From the NCBI RefSeq assembly GCF_023370775.1, contig NZ_JAMCCQ010000005.1, forward strand, positions 124,001-188,000: DNA of 64,000 nucleotides. Reading direction: 5' to 3'. The translations under genes were made by a program, and so were the position numbers. Below, in pieces: positions 25,925 through 36,765 of this stretch. Below the pieces are notes generated by a model. That model saw only the letters and a list, made by a program, of their open reading frames with translations. It did not search any database and was not told where the DNA came from. Source of the stretch: Marivita sp. GX14005 (GTDB lineage: Bacteria > Pseudomonadota > Alphaproteobacteria > Rhodobacterales > Rhodobacteraceae). Positions within the stretch are counted from its first letter, which is position 1. Every line of letters begins with the position of its first letter.

Positions 25925-26793
25925 TGAACAAGACCGTCAACCAGAAAGCTTGGTTTCTCGTCCTGCCGGTGCTGGTCCTCGTTGCGTTCTCGGCGGTGAT
26001 CCCGCTGATGACGGTGGTGAATTACTCGGTGCAGGACACGTTCGGCAACAACCAGTTCTTCTGGGCCGGGCTCGAATGGTTCCGCGAAATGCTGCATGAC
26101 GACCGGATGTGGAACGCGCTCGGGCGGCAGCTGATGTTTTCAGGCATAATCCTCGCCATCGAAGTGCCTCTGGGCATCTTCGTTGCACTCAACATGCCGA
26201 AAAGCGGGTTTTGGGCGAGCTTCTGCCTCGTTCTGATGTCGCTTCCGCTGCTCATCCCGTGGAACGTGGTAGGAACGATCTGGCAGATTTTCGGCCGTGT
26301 CGATATCGGGCTGCTTGGCTACACGCTCGATGCGCTGGGGATCGACTACAACTACACCCAAGATGTGCTGGCGGCCTGGGTGACGATCATCGTCATGGAT
26401 GTTTGGCACTGGACCTCGCTGGTTGCGCTTCTGGCCTATGCAGGGCTGAAATCCATCCCCGATGCCTATTACCAGGCGGCCAAGATCGATCAGGCGAGCC
26501 GCTGGAAGGTGTTTCGCTATATCGAATTGCCGAAGATGGCCGGCGTTCTGATGATCGCGATCCTGCTGCGTTTCATGGACAGTTTCATGATCTACACCGA
26601 ACCTTTCGTTGTCACCGGGGGCGGTCCGGGCAACGCCACGACGCTGCTGTCGATCGATTTGGTGAAGATGGCGCTGGGACAGTTCGATCTTGGCCCGGCG
26701 GCGGCGTTCAGCCTGATGTATTTCCTCGTTATCCTTCTGATTTCGTGGGTGTTTTACACCGTGATGGTCAATCTCGACAAGAGGGAGGGGTAG
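25924..26793 (+). CDS. glpP: Glycerol ABC transporter permease GlpP
   Basis: A 289-residue MalF/UgpA-type inner-membrane permease with about six hydrophobic segments: the first (AWFLVLPVLVLVAFSAVIPL) near the N-terminus and the last (AFSLMYFLVILLISWVFYTV) near the C-terminus. The ATPase-contact loop is YYQAAKIDQASRWKVFRYI with the following ELPKM. The start is the ATG overlapping the glpT stop; a GTG one codon earlier is the alternative. It pairs with the permease at 26854 to carry glycerol across the membrane. Confidence 0.9.
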   Translation: MNKTVNQKAWFLVLPVLVLVAFSAVIPLMTVVNYSVQDTFGNNQFFWAGLEWFREMLHDDRMWNALGRQLMFSGIILAIEVPLGIFVALNMPKSGFWASFCLVLMSLPLLIPWNVVGTIWQIFGRVDIGLLGYTLDALGIDYNYTQDVLAAWVTIIVMDVWHWTSLVALLAYAGLKSIPDAYYQAAKIDQASRWKVFRYIELPKMAGVLMIAILLRFMDSFMIYTEPFVVTGGGPGNATTLLSIDLVKMALGQFDLGPAAAFSLMYFLVILLISWVFYTVMVNLDKREG

Positions 26794-26853
26794 GGTGCTG
26801 TTGTTCATCGATAAAACGCCCGCGACCGGTGCGAAGCCAGAGGGGGGCCGTGC

Positions 26854-27726
26854 ATGACCGATGCGACCGCAGACACCAAGCGCATTCCCGGCGATCTGAC
26901 CGCCGGCGGCGCGAAACGGCGTGCCAAGGTCAAGGGATCGGCCGTCGTGATGGGGCTTTACCTGCTCTTTTTGCTGCTGCCGATCTACTGGCTGCTCAAC
27001 ATGAGCCTCAAGACGAATACCGAGATTCTGAACGATTTCACGCTCTGGCCGAACAACCTGACATTCGACAATTACCGCGTGATCCTGACCGACCCCAGTT
27101 GGTATATGGGCTACGTCAACTCGCTCATCTATGTCGTCATGAACACGGTGATTTCGCTCGCAGTGGCCTTGCCCGCCGCCTATGCGTTCAGCCGCTATCA
27201 TTTCATGGGCGACAAGCACCTGTTCTTCTGGTTGCTGACCAACCGCATGGCCCCTCCGGCGGTCTTCGCGCTGCCGTTCTTCCAGCTCTATTCCAGCGTC
27301 GGCCTCTTCGACACGCATATCGCGGTGGCGCTGGCGCATTGCCTCTTCAACGTGCCTCTGGCGGTGTGGATTCTCGAAGGCTTCATGCGCGGCGTGCCGA
27401 AGGAAATCGACGAAACAGCCTATCTCGACGGCTACAGTTTCGGGCGGTTCTTCGTGCGGATTTTCATGCCGCTGATTTCCAGCGGCATCGGCGTGGCGGC
27501 GTTCTTCTGCTTCATGTTCTCGTGGGTCGAATTGCTGCTGAGCCGCACCCTGACCACGGTGGACGCCAAGCCCATCGCCGCCATCATGACCCGAACGCAG
27601 GGGGCAAGCGGCATCGACTGGGGCGTGCTGGCCGCGGCGGGCGTGCTGACCATCGTGCCGGGGGCGCTCGTGATCTATTTCGTGCGCAACTACATCGCCA
27701 AGGGCTTTGCCCTGGGGAGGGTGTGA
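26854..27726 (+). CDS. glpQ: Glycerol ABC transporter permease GlpQ
   Basis: A 290-residue MalG/UgpE-type permease. It begins with a soluble segment and a membrane helix VVMGLYLLFLLLPIYWLLNM, and continues with further membrane segments. The ATPase-contact loop EIDETAYLDGYSFGRFFVRI precedes FMPLISSGIG. AGAGGGGGG upstream of the ATG provides a ribosome site. It follows glpP after a 60-nt gap that holds no gene and precedes the DUF2160 gene by about 73 nt. Note the name glpQ here is the transporter permease, not the phosphodiesterase of E. coli. Confidence 0.9.
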   Translation: MTDATADTKRIPGDLTAGGAKRRAKVKGSAVVMGLYLLFLLLPIYWLLNMSLKTNTEILNDFTLWPNNLTFDNYRVILTDPSWYMGYVNSLIYVVMNTVISLAVALPAAYAFSRYHFMGDKHLFFWLLTNRMAPPAVFALPFFQLYSSVGLFDTHIAVALAHCLFNVPLAVWILEGFMRGVPKEIDETAYLDGYSFGRFFVRIFMPLISSGIGVAAFFCFMFSWVELLLSRTLTTVDAKPIAAIMTRTQGASGIDWGVLAAAGVLTIVPGALVIYFVRNYIAKGFALGRV

Positions 27727-27799
27727 TGCAACGTTTCGTCAACCTTTCCAGCGTCGCCCTCGGGCTTGGTCGCTTCACAACGGACCGGAGGACCGCCTG

Positions 27800-28078
27800 A
27801 TGGATCTTTCATGGATGGCATGGACATGGCCCACAGCGATCTTCTTCATGGTGATCGCGGGCCTGCTGATCCTCTTCACGTTCCTCGCGATCAAGTTCCC
27901 CGAGACGCCGCGCACCGGCATCTTGCGGATCGAGACGACGCGGGGCGACCGTCTGTTCATCACGCTTCTGGGCAGCGCCTTTATCAACCTCGCCTGGCTC
28001 GGGCTGGTGGGCGAAAATCAGCCCTGGGCGCTGGCGGTCTGTGCGATTTACGCGGCGGCGGTGTTCCGTTGGGTGTAG
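27800..28078 (+). CDS. DUF2160 small membrane protein of the glycerol transporter
   Basis: A 92-residue integral membrane protein with two or three hydrophobic segments (TAIFFMVIAGLLILFTFLAI; FITLLGSAFINLAWLGL; ALAVCAIYAAAVFRWV). It matches the DUF2160 family that regularly occurs between the permease genes and the binding-protein gene of glp ABC operons; in rhizobial nomenclature it is usually one of glpU/glpV, so I leave the symbol blank. The start follows CGGAGGACCGCCTG, a strong ribosome site; an upstream in-frame extension is spurious. Its role is unknown; it may be an accessory subunit of the transporter. Confidence 0.85.
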   Translation: MDLSWMAWTWPTAIFFMVIAGLLILFTFLAIKFPETPRTGILRIETTRGDRLFITLLGSAFINLAWLGLVGENQPWALAVCAIYAAAVFRWV

Positions 28079-28120
28079 CGAAACAATCAACCGAAGTTCC
28101 AAACACAGGGAGGAACCAAA

Positions 28121-29836
28121 ATGAAACTCAACCTCAAATCCTCGACGGCGGCATTGCTGATCCTCGCGGGTCCAGCCTTTGCCGATATGGAGGCCGCCAA
28201 GGCATTCCTCGACGAAGAGATCGGCGATCTCTCGGCGCTCAGCCGCGCCCAGCAGGAAGAAGAGATGCAATGGTTCATAGATGCGGCCGAGCCCTTCCAG
28301 GGCATGGATATCAAGGTCGTCTCGGAAACCATCACAACGCATGAATACGAAAGCCAGGTTCTCGCGCCCGCTTTCGAGGCGATCACCGGGATCAAGGTCA
28401 CGCATGACCTGATCGGCGAAGGCGACGTGGTCGAAAAACTGCAGACGCAAATGCAGTCGGGCGAGAACATCTATGACGCCTATATCAACGATTCCGATCT
28501 GATCGGCACGCATTGGCGCTATCAGCAGGTGCGCAACCTGACCGACTGGATGGCGGGCGAAGGCGCGGATGTGACCAACCCGATGCTCGATCTCGACGAT
28601 TTCATCGGCACCGAGTTCACCACCGCGCCCGATGGCAAGCTCTACCAGTTGCCCGATCAGCAATTCGCGAACCTCTACTGGTTCCGCTATGACTGGTTCA
28701 ACGACGAAAAGAACCAGGCCGATTTCAAGGAACAGTTCGGCTACGATCTGGGCGTTCCGGTCAACTGGGCGGCCTATGAGGATATCGCGGAGTTCTTCAC
28801 CGGCCGCGATCTGAGCCACATGGGCGTCGACGGTGAAGTCTTCGGCAACATGGATTACGGCAAGAAGGATCCCTCGCTCGGTTGGCGCTATACCGACGCC
28901 TGGATGTCGATGGCCGGGATGGGATCGGAAGGCGAACCCAACGGCTTGCCGGTCGATGAATGGGGCATCCGCGTGAACGATGCGGGCCAGCCGGTCGGCT
29001 CCTGCGTTGCGCGCGGCGGGGCCACCAATTCGCCCGCGGCGGTCTATGCCGTGACCAAGGCGATCGAATGGCTTGAAAAGTATTCGCCCCCCGCGGCCGC
29101 CGGCATGACCTTTTCGGAAGCGGGCCCGATCCCGGCGCAGGGCAACGTGGCGCAGCAAATGTTCTGGTATACCGCCTTCACCGCCGACACGGTCAAACCC
29201 GGCCTGCCGGTGATGAACGAGGACGGCACGCCGAAATGGCGCATGGCGCCGAGCCCTCATGGAGTCTACTGGACCGAAGGCACCAAGATCGGCTATCAGG
29301 ACGTGGGCAGCTGGACGCTGATGAAATCCACCCCCGAAGAGCGCGCCAAGGCGGCCTGGCTCTATGCGCAATTCGTCACCTCCAAGACGGTGGATGTGAA
29401 GAAGAGCCATGTCGGTCTGACCTTCATCCGCGACAGCTCGATCAATCACGAGAGCTTCACCGAACGGGCGGACAAGCTTGGCGGGCTGGTCGAATTCTAC
29501 CGCTCCCCGGCGCGCACGGCCTGGTCGCCCACGGGCACCAACGTGCCGGATTATCCCAAGCTGGCGCAACTTTGGTGGCAGAATATCGGTGATGCCATGT
29601 CCGGTGCCAAAACCCCGCAAGAGGCTCTCGATGCGCTTTGCGCAGATCAGGAGCGCGTGCTTGAACGGCTGGAACGTGCCGGCATCCAGGGCGATATCGG
29701 CCCCAAGCTGAACGAGGAGCGCGACCCGGAATACTGGCTCAGTCAGGAAGGCTCGCCCAAGGCGAAACTGGAGAATGAGGACGAGGAGCCGCAGACCGTC
29801 TCCTATGACGAGTTGATCAAGTCCTGGGAGCAATAA
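28121..29836 (+). CDS. glpV: Glycerol ABC transporter substrate-binding protein
   Basis: A 571-residue periplasmic binding protein (SBP_bac_1-like) with a short signal peptide (STAALLILAGPAFAD, cleavage near residue 20). It has SETITTHEYESQVLAPAFEA near the front and WFRYDWFNDEKNQ in the middle. The C-terminus (YDELIKSWEQ) is typical for this large binding-protein subgroup. The gene stands in the glycerol operon between the DUF2160 gene and glpK, which gives the ligand (glycerol) by context. AGGGAGGAACC precedes the ATG. A cluster of strong hairpins follows the stop and probably separates its high expression from glpK. Confidence 0.9.
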   Translation: MKLNLKSSTAALLILAGPAFADMEAAKAFLDEEIGDLSALSRAQQEEEMQWFIDAAEPFQGMDIKVVSETITTHEYESQVLAPAFEAITGIKVTHDLIGEGDVVEKLQTQMQSGENIYDAYINDSDLIGTHWRYQQVRNLTDWMAGEGADVTNPMLDLDDFIGTEFTTAPDGKLYQLPDQQFANLYWFRYDWFNDEKNQADFKEQFGYDLGVPVNWAAYEDIAEFFTGRDLSHMGVDGEVFGNMDYGKKDPSLGWRYTDAWMSMAGMGSEGEPNGLPVDEWGIRVNDAGQPVGSCVARGGATNSPAAVYAVTKAIEWLEKYSPPAAAGMTFSEAGPIPAQGNVAQQMFWYTAFTADTVKPGLPVMNEDGTPKWRMAPSPHGVYWTEGTKIGYQDVGSWTLMKSTPEERAKAAWLYAQFVTSKTVDVKKSHVGLTFIRDSSINHESFTERADKLGGLVEFYRSPARTAWSPTGTNVPDYPKLAQLWWQNIGDAMSGAKTPQEALDALCADQERVLERLERAGIQGDIGPKLNEERDPEYWLSQEGSPKAKLENEDEEPQTVSYDELIKSWEQ

Positions 29837-29853
29837 AGCCCGGCACCCGTCAT

Positions 29854-29957
29854 CCTCGGGCCAGACCCGAGGGTCTCCGGACAATGAGATCACCGGGTCA
29901 AGCCCGGTGCTGACGGGAACAGAAAAACTGTCACCACCGGGCGCGCCCGGTGGTGAC
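29854..29957. repeat. Triple CCGGG-type stem-loop repeat between glpV and glpK
   Basis: Three inverted repeats lie in the 152-nt gap. CCTCGGG/CCCGAGG surround CCAGA (29854-29872), CACCGGG/CCCGGTG surround TCAAG (29891-29909), and a 28-nt perfect palindrome runs from 29930 to 29957 with half-site GTCACCACCGGGCG. The first two share the frame ..CGGGxCAagCCCG.., like the repeated extragenic elements common in alphaproteobacteria. They probably stabilise glpV mRNA or reduce read-through into glpK; no T-run makes a plain terminator. Confidence 0.75.
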
Positions 29958-29988
29958 GTCACATCTCGGGATACAGCAGGATTCGCCA

Positions 29989-31494
<1,506 letters not shown>

Positions 31495-31559
31495 CAAGCC
31501 GCTTCGAAGCGGCTTGAACGCGGTATCGAAACCGCGTTCAAGGGCTTTCGAAAGCCCTT
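31495..31559. repeat. Three consecutive TTCGAA-type palindromes after glpK
   Basis: A perfect 22-nt palindrome (31495-31516, half-site CAAGCCGCTTC) is followed by a 9-bp stem GAACGCGGT/ACCGCGTTC (31516-31539) around ATCGAA and a perfect 20-nt palindrome (31540-31559, AAGGGCTTTC/GAAAGCCCTT). All centre on TCGA. They fill the gap between convergent glpK and the quinone oxidoreductase gene and may act as a bidirectional transcription barrier, though no T-run is seen. Confidence 0.75.
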
Positions 31560-31567
31560 CGCCCCGG

Positions 31568-32560
31568 TCAGCCGCCGACCTTCAGGACGATCTTGCCGAT
31601 ATGCTCGGAGGATTCCATGCGCGCATGGGCTTTCGAGGCTTCGGCCAGCGGGAATGTGCTGTCCATGACCGGCGCGACCTGTCCCGAGGCAAGATGCGGC
31701 CAGACCTCGCGTTCCAGATCGCGCGCGATGGCCGCCTTGGCAGCGACCGATTGCGGGCGCAGCGTCGATCCGGTGATCGTTTGCCGCTTCATCATCATCG
31801 GCGCGAAGTTCACCTCCGCCTTCGGCCCTTGCAGGAAGGCGATCTGCACCAGTCGTCCATCCTCGGCCAGCGCCTTGAGGTTGCGCGGGATGTAGTCGCC
31901 GCCGACCATGTCGAGTATCACATTCGCACTTCCCTCGGCGCGCATCTTCTCGACGAAATCGACATTGCGGTAATTCCACGCGGCCTCGGCCCCGAGAGCC
32001 AGACAGGCGCGGCATTTCTCGTCCGAACCGGCGGTGGTGAAGACGCGCGCGCCGCGCAAGGCGGCAAGCTGGATGGCCGTGGTGCCGATGCCCGAGGAGC
32101 CGCCATGCACCAAAAACCGCTCCCCGGCCTGCAAGCCCCCGCGCCGAAACACGTTCGACCAGACGGTAAAGAACGTCTCGCAAAGCGCCGCCGCCTGATC
32201 CATCGGCATGCCATCCGGCACCGGCAAGGCGTGATCGGCGAAGGTGACGGCGTATTCCGCGTAGCCGCCGCCGGGCAGAAGCGCCGTCACCGCGTCCCCC
32301 ACCTGCCAACGCGACACACCCGCGCCCACCGCCGCGACATGGCCCGCTGCCTCCAGCCCCGGAAGGGGCGAGGCGTCGGGGGGCGGGTTGTAGGCGCCGG
32401 CGCGCTGCAGCGCGTCAGGCCGGTTGACGCCGGCATAGGCGATGCGGATCACGATCTCCCCTGCACCGGGGGCGGGCACCGGAACGGTGGCGATCTGCAA
32501 AACCTCCGGCCCGCCGGGCGCGCTGATCTCGATGGCGGTCATCGTTTCGGGAAGGGACAT
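31568..32560 (-). CDS. NAD(P)H-quinone oxidoreductase (zinc-less MDR family)
   Basis: A 330-residue medium-chain dehydrogenase/reductase of the quinone oxidoreductase (QOR/PIG3) type. The GroES-like N-terminus carries IRIAYAGVNRPDALQRAGAY and GLEAAGHVAAVGAGV. The NADPH-binding Rossmann motif is VHGGSSGIGTTAIQLAAL. The structural and catalytic Cys/His zinc ligands of alcohol dehydrogenases are absent, as expected for QORs. It reduces quinones or enones with NADPH in the cytoplasm; the true substrate is unknown. It is convergent with glpK and divergent from metY. Confidence 0.87.
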   Translation of the reverse strand: MSLPETMTAIEISAPGGPEVLQIATVPVPAPGAGEIVIRIAYAGVNRPDALQRAGAYNPPPDASPLPGLEAAGHVAAVGAGVSRWQVGDAVTALLPGGGYAEYAVTFADHALPVPDGMPMDQAAALCETFFTVWSNVFRRGGLQAGERFLVHGGSSGIGTTAIQLAALRGARVFTTAGSDEKCRACLALGAEAAWNYRNVDFVEKMRAEGSANVILDMVGGDYIPRNLKALAEDGRLVQIAFLQGPKAEVNFAPMMMKRQTITGSTLRPQSVAAKAAIARDLEREVWPHLASGQVAPVMDSTFPLAEASKAHARMESSEHIGKIVLKVGG

Positions 32561-32783
32561 GGCAGAGCGCCTTTCACGTCAGGTGGACTTTTCCCCATGT
32601 TTCGCAGATTGACCGGGCATCGCAAGACCCGTGAAACCGTTCCAAATCCGGCAGGCGAACTGAAACGCGGGTTTCAAAACCGCCAAGGACGAGGCGCGCG
32701 CGTTCTTTGTCGCGCCGGATCATTGTGAGCCGCCGCGCAATCGCCTAAGCCTTTGCGCAACCATTATCCGAGGGGAGTTCACC

Positions 32784-34067
32784 ATGACCGACAGCCACGG
32801 CTTCGACACAGTTCAGATCCATGCCGGCGCCAATCCCGATCCGGCCACCGGCGCGCGGCAGGTGCCGATCTATCAGACGACCGCCTATGTGTTCCGCGAT
32901 GCCGAGCATGCGGCCAAACTCTTCAACCTGCAGGAGGTGGGCTATATCTACTCGCGCCTCACCAACCCGACCGTCGCGGCGCTGCAGGACCGGATGGCGG
33001 CGCTCGAAGGCGGGGCGGGGGCGGTGTGCTGTTCCTCGGGCCATGCCGCGCAGATCATGGCGCTGTTCCCGCTGATGGGGCCGGGCCGGAATATCGTGGC
33101 CTCGACCCGGCTCTATGGCGGCACGGTCACGCAGTTCAGCCAGACGATCAAGCGCTTCGGCTGGTCCTGCACCTTCGTCGATTTCGACGATACGGATGCG
33201 GTCAAGGCCGCCATCGACGACGACACCCGCGCGGTGTTCTGCGAATCCATCGCCAATCCGGGCGGCTACATCACCGATCTGGACGCGATCGCGGCGATCG
33301 CGGATGAGGCGGGCCTGCCTCTGATCGTCGACAATACCTCTGCGACGCCTTATCTGTGCCGCCCCATCGAACACGGCGCGACACTGGTGGTTCATTCGAT
33401 GACCAAGTTCCTGACCGGTAACGGCACGGTCATGGGCGGCGTCATTGTCGATTCGGGCAAGTTCGACTGGTCCGCGTCCGACAAATTCCCCTCGCTGAGC
33501 GAGCCGGAGCCGGCCTATCACGGGCTCAGGTTCCACGAGACCTTCGGCGCGCTGGCCTTCACCTTCCACGGCATCGCCATCGGGCTCCGCGATCTGGGCA
33601 TGACGCTGAACCCGCAGGCAGCGCATTACACTCTGATGGGGATCGAGACGCTGTCCCTGCGGATGCAGAAACATGTCGAGAACGCGATGGAAGTCGCCGG
33701 ATGGCTGGAAAATCACGACGCGGTCGAGGCCGTGACCTATGCCGGCCTGCCGTCTTCGCCCTATCATGACCGGGTCGATAAAATCTGCCCCAAGGGCGCT
33801 GGCGGTCTCTTCACCGTTTCGCTCAAGGGCGGCTACGACGCCTGCGTGAAATTCGTCGATGCGCTTGAGATTTTCAGCCATGTCGCAAATCTCGGCGACA
33901 CGCGAAGCCTCGTGATCCACTCGGCCTCCACGACCCATCGCCAGCTTACCCCAGAGCAGCAAGAAGCGGCGGGCGCGGGGCCGAACGTCGTGCGTATTTC
34001 CATCGGCATCGAAGATCCCAAGGATCTCATTGCCGATCTGGATCAAGCCTTGAAGAAAGCGTCGTAA
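32784..34067 (+). CDS. metY: O-acetylhomoserine aminocarboxypropyltransferase (sulfhydrylase)
   Basis: A 427-residue PLP enzyme of the Cys/Met metabolism family that makes homocysteine from O-acetylhomoserine and sulfide. Motifs are DTVQIHAGANPDPATGARQV, PIYQTTAYVFRD, YIYSRLTNPTVAALQDRMAA and the PLP lysine in VVHSMTKFLTGNGT (Lys of SMTK). The length, longer than MetB/MetC and close to 430, and the GNGTVMGGVIVDSG block mark the MetY type. GAGGGGAG precedes the ATG. The 223-nt upstream gap has no riboswitch I can recognise. A cluster of palindromes follows the stop. Confidence 0.92.
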   Translation: MTDSHGFDTVQIHAGANPDPATGARQVPIYQTTAYVFRDAEHAAKLFNLQEVGYIYSRLTNPTVAALQDRMAALEGGAGAVCCSSGHAAQIMALFPLMGPGRNIVASTRLYGGTVTQFSQTIKRFGWSCTFVDFDDTDAVKAAIDDDTRAVFCESIANPGGYITDLDAIAAIADEAGLPLIVDNTSATPYLCRPIEHGATLVVHSMTKFLTGNGTVMGGVIVDSGKFDWSASDKFPSLSEPEPAYHGLRFHETFGALAFTFHGIAIGLRDLGMTLNPQAAHYTLMGIETLSLRMQKHVENAMEVAGWLENHDAVEAVTYAGLPSSPYHDRVDKICPKGAGGLFTVSLKGGYDACVKFVDALEIFSHVANLGDTRSLVIHSASTTHRQLTPEQQEAAGAGPNVVRISIGIEDPKDLIADLDQALKKAS

Positions 34068-34068
34068 A

Positions 34069-34113
34069 CGCGTTTTCGCAAACGCGAGCAAAGCCCTTCG
34101 AAGGGCTTTGCTC
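34069..34113. repeat. Paired palindromes after metY (TTCGAA type)
   Basis: CGCGTTT/AAACGCG (34069-34086) around TCGC is followed by a perfect 28-nt palindrome (34086-34113; half-site GAGCAAAGCCCTTC) whose centre is TTCGAA. The inner AAAGCCCTTCGAAGGGCTTT closely matches the palindromes after glpK in type, so this is one repeat family. It separates convergent metY and the hydrolase gene. Confidence 0.75.
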
Positions 34114-34121
34114 CGCGCCGA

Positions 34122-34814
34122 TCAAAGCGCAATCGCCTGCATCACCTCCGGCTCGATCACATCGACACCCGGCAGGCTGTCGCGCAGCGCCTCGGCCGAT
34201 TGCTCCAGCGCCTCGAAGGTGCGGTAATGTCCGGGGATCACCGTCTTGAAATTGAAATAGCGCTTCGCGGCCCAGGCCGCGGCTTTCATGTCCATCGTGT
34301 AGTAGCCGCCCGCCGACAAGATACCGATATCCGGCTGGTGATAGGCGCCGATCCAATCCATATCGGCCATGATCGTGGTATCGCCGGAGAAATAGATCGT
34401 CCGCTCCTCGCCGCGAATGATGAATCCGGTTTCCGATCCCATGTAACGGCCATGCCCATTCACCTCCTTCGACGATGAATGCGAGGCCGGCACCATCGTC
34501 ACGGCGACCTTGCCGAAGGTGATCGTGCCGCCCTTGTTGAAGGCATGGCCTTCCTGCGCGCCCTCGGCGGTCAACTGACCCACCAGCTCGACAATCCCCG
34601 AAACCGGCGCGCCGGTCTTCTTCGACACCTCGACGATATCGCTCGAATGATCGAAATGCCCGTGCGTGATCAGGATTTGCGTCGCCCCTTCGATCCCGCG
34701 CTCCGCCTGTGCAGCGTCGATCATCGGGTTGTCGTTGATCCACGGATCGACCAGCAGCACCTGGTCCTCGATCTCGATCCGAAAGGAGCCATGCCCGAGC
34801 CAAAGAATGTTCAT
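34122..34814 (-). CDS. Metal-dependent hydrolase, UPF0173 (MBL fold)
   Basis: A 230-residue metallo-beta-lactamase-fold hydrolase of the UPF0173/YtkL type. It begins MNILWLGHGSFRIEIEDQVL and has the metal motif LITHGHFDHSSDIVEV, further His residues in VPASHSSSKE and FSGDTTIMADMDWIG, and VIPGHYRTF near the end. Function within the fold is unknown; members may hydrolyse phosphodiester-like bonds. GGGAGAGACGAT precedes the ATG (34812-34814). The longer in-frame region upstream is basic and unlikely. It is divergent from gatC. Confidence 0.88.
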   Translation of the reverse strand: MNILWLGHGSFRIEIEDQVLLVDPWINDNPMIDAAQAERGIEGATQILITHGHFDHSSDIVEVSKKTGAPVSGIVELVGQLTAEGAQEGHAFNKGGTITFGKVAVTMVPASHSSSKEVNGHGRYMGSETGFIIRGEERTIYFSGDTTIMADMDWIGAYHQPDIGILSAGGYYTMDMKAAAWAAKRYFNFKTVIPGHYRTFEALEQSAEALRDSLPGVDVIEPEVMQAIAL

Positions 34815-34971
34815 ATCGTCTCTCCCAATTCGCCTTGCGATCGTCAGGCTAGCATCCCTTTCTAAGGCTCGGGAAGGGGCTCTGGCCCGGATCGCCCACT
34901 TGCACCCTCGCCTGCGCGGCGCTAAACGCACCTGCGACAGGCATTCCTTCTATCCAAGAGGACGACACCTC

Positions 34972-35259
34972 ATGTCCATCGACACCGAAACGGCCGCCCG
35001 CGTGGCCAAACTGGCGCGCATCCGCGTCGAGGAGGCGGAACTGCCCGCGCTGGCGCAGGAATTCTCGCGCATCCTCGATTTCGTCGAACAGTTGAACGAG
35101 GTCGATGTAGAGGGCGTGGAGCCGATGGTCAGCGTCACCCCGATGCGCCTCAAGCGGCGCGAGGACGTGGTGACCGATGGCGGGATGCAGGATCGCGTGC
35201 TGGCCAATGCGCCCGATGCCCGCGAGGGGTTCTTTGCCGTGCCGAAGGTGGTTGAGTGA
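34972..35259 (+). CDS. gatC: Asp-tRNA(Asn)/Glu-tRNA(Gln) amidotransferase subunit C
   Basis: A 95-residue GatC. The sequence [39 protein letters not shown] and the C-terminal [10 protein letters not shown] are the family pattern, wrapping around GatA. GatCAB amidates Glu-tRNA(Gln) or Asp-tRNA(Asn). AGAGGACG precedes the ATG. Its TGA overlaps the gatA ATG (TGATG), so the subunits are translated together. gatB is not in this window. Confidence 0.95.
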   Translation: MSIDTETAARVAKLARIRVEEAELPALAQEFSRILDFVEQLNEVDVEGVEPMVSVTPMRLKRREDVVTDGGMQDRVLANAPDAREGFFAVPKVVE

Positions 35260-36743
35260 TGTCCGATCTGCCGAAGATGAAGATCGCCGAAGCGCGCGAC
35301 GCGCTGCGCAACGGCGACGTGACAAGCGTTGAACTGACCGAAGCCTGCCTTGCCGCAATCGACGGCGCGGATGCGCTCGGAGCCTTCGTGCACAAGACGC
35401 CCGAGGTCGCAATGGGCCAGGCCCGCTCCGCCGACACACGGATCAAGGAGGGCGGCGCGCCCGATCTCTGCGGCATCCCGCTGGGGATCAAGGATCTCTT
35501 CTGCACCAAGGGCGTGCCGAGCCAGGCCGCCAGTCGCATCCTCGAAGGGTTCAGGCCGGAATACGAAAGCACAGTCTCCGGCAAGCTGCTGGACGATGGG
35601 GCGGTGATGCTCGGCAAGCTCAACATGGACGAATTTGCCATGGGCTCGTCGAACGAAACCTCCGCCTATGGCAACGCGGTCAACCCGTGGCGGCGCAATG
35701 GCGATGAGACAGCGCTGACGCCCGGAGGCTCCTCGGGCGGCTCCGCGGCTGCCGTGGCGGCCGATCTCTGTCTTGCCGCCACCGGCACCGATACCGGCGG
35801 CTCGATCCGCCAGCCGGCGGCCTTCACCGGCATCACCGGGATCAAACCGACCTATGGCCGCTGCTCGCGCTGGGGCATCGTCGCCTTCGCCTCCTCGCTG
35901 GATCAGGCCGGCCCGATGACCAAGGACGTGCGCGACGCGGCCATCATGCTGCGCGCCATGTGCGGGCATGACCCCAAGGACAGCACCAGCGCCGATCTTC
36001 CGGTGCCCGATTTCGAGGCGATGCTGACCGGCGACATTCGCGGCAAGACCATTGGCATTCCGCGCGAATACCGTATGGAGGGTATGCCCGACGCCATCGA
36101 GACTCTCTGGGCCGAGGGCCGCAAGATGCTGGAGGATGCCGGCGCGATCCTGCGCGACATCTCCCTGCCGCACACGAAATACGCGCTGCCGGCCTATTAC
36201 GTCATCGCACCCGCCGAAGCGTCCTCGAACCTCGCCCGCTATGACGGCGTGCGCTACGGTCACCGCGCGAAGCTGAGCCAGGGCGACGGCATCACCGAGA
36301 TGTACGAGAAAACGCGCGCCGAGGGCTTCGGCGACGAGGTCAAGCGCCGCGTCATGGTGGGCACCTATGTGCTCTCCGCGGGCTTCTACGACGCCTACTA
36401 CAACCGCGCGCGCAAGGTACGCACGCTCATCAAGCGCGATTTCGAACAGGTCTTCGCGGAGGGCATCGATGCAATCCTGACCCCTGCCACACCGTCCGCC
36501 GCCTTCGAGCTTGGTCGCCAGGTCGAAGACCCGGTCGAGATGTATCTCAACGACGTGTTCACCGTCACGGTGAACCTTGCAGGGCTTCCGGGCGTTGCAA
36601 TTCCGACGGGCACCGACAGCCAGGGCCTACCGCTCGGCCTGCAACTGATCGGCCGTCCGTGGGAAGAGGGCGATCTGCTGAATACCGCTTACGCTCTGGA
36701 ACAGGCGGCGGGGTTTGTGGCGAAACCCTCGCAATGGTGGTAA
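35259..36743 (+). CDS. gatA: Asp-tRNA(Asn)/Glu-tRNA(Gln) amidotransferase subunit A
   Basis: A 494-residue amidase-signature enzyme that releases ammonia from glutamine for tRNA transamidation. The Ser-Ser-Lys machinery is visible: Lys in LGIKDLFCT, the cis-Ser and nucleophile Ser in [16 protein letters not shown] and [13 protein letters not shown]. Other family blocks are [18 protein letters not shown]-like text and EYRMEGMP. The ATG overlaps the gatC stop; the GTG one codon upstream is less likely. Length is normal. Confidence 0.96.
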   Translation: MSDLPKMKIAEARDALRNGDVTSVELTEACLAAIDGADALGAFVHKTPEVAMGQARSADTRIKEGGAPDLCGIPLGIKDLFCTKGVPSQAASRILEGFRPEYESTVSGKLLDDGAVMLGKLNMDEFAMGSSNETSAYGNAVNPWRRNGDETALTPGGSSGGSAAAVAADLCLAATGTDTGGSIRQPAAFTGITGIKPTYGRCSRWGIVAFASSLDQAGPMTKDVRDAAIMLRAMCGHDPKDSTSADLPVPDFEAMLTGDIRGKTIGIPREYRMEGMPDAIETLWAEGRKMLEDAGAILRDISLPHTKYALPAYYVIAPAEASSNLARYDGVRYGHRAKLSQGDGITEMYEKTRAEGFGDEVKRRVMVGTYVLSAGFYDAYYNRARKVRTLIKRDFEQVFAEGIDAILTPATPSAAFELGRQVEDPVEMYLNDVFTVTVNLAGLPGVAIPTGTDSQGLPLGLQLIGRPWEEGDLLNTAYALEQAAGFVAKPSQWW

Positions 36744-36765
36744 ACCGCGCCAAACGAGGCAAGAT

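Noticed and set aside
32561-32783. SAM or SAH riboswitch before metY
   Set aside because: Short inverted repeats (GCGCAA/TTGCGC, GAAAC/GTTTC) occur, but the conserved core sequences of SAM-II, SAM/SAH and SAH riboswitches are not seen.
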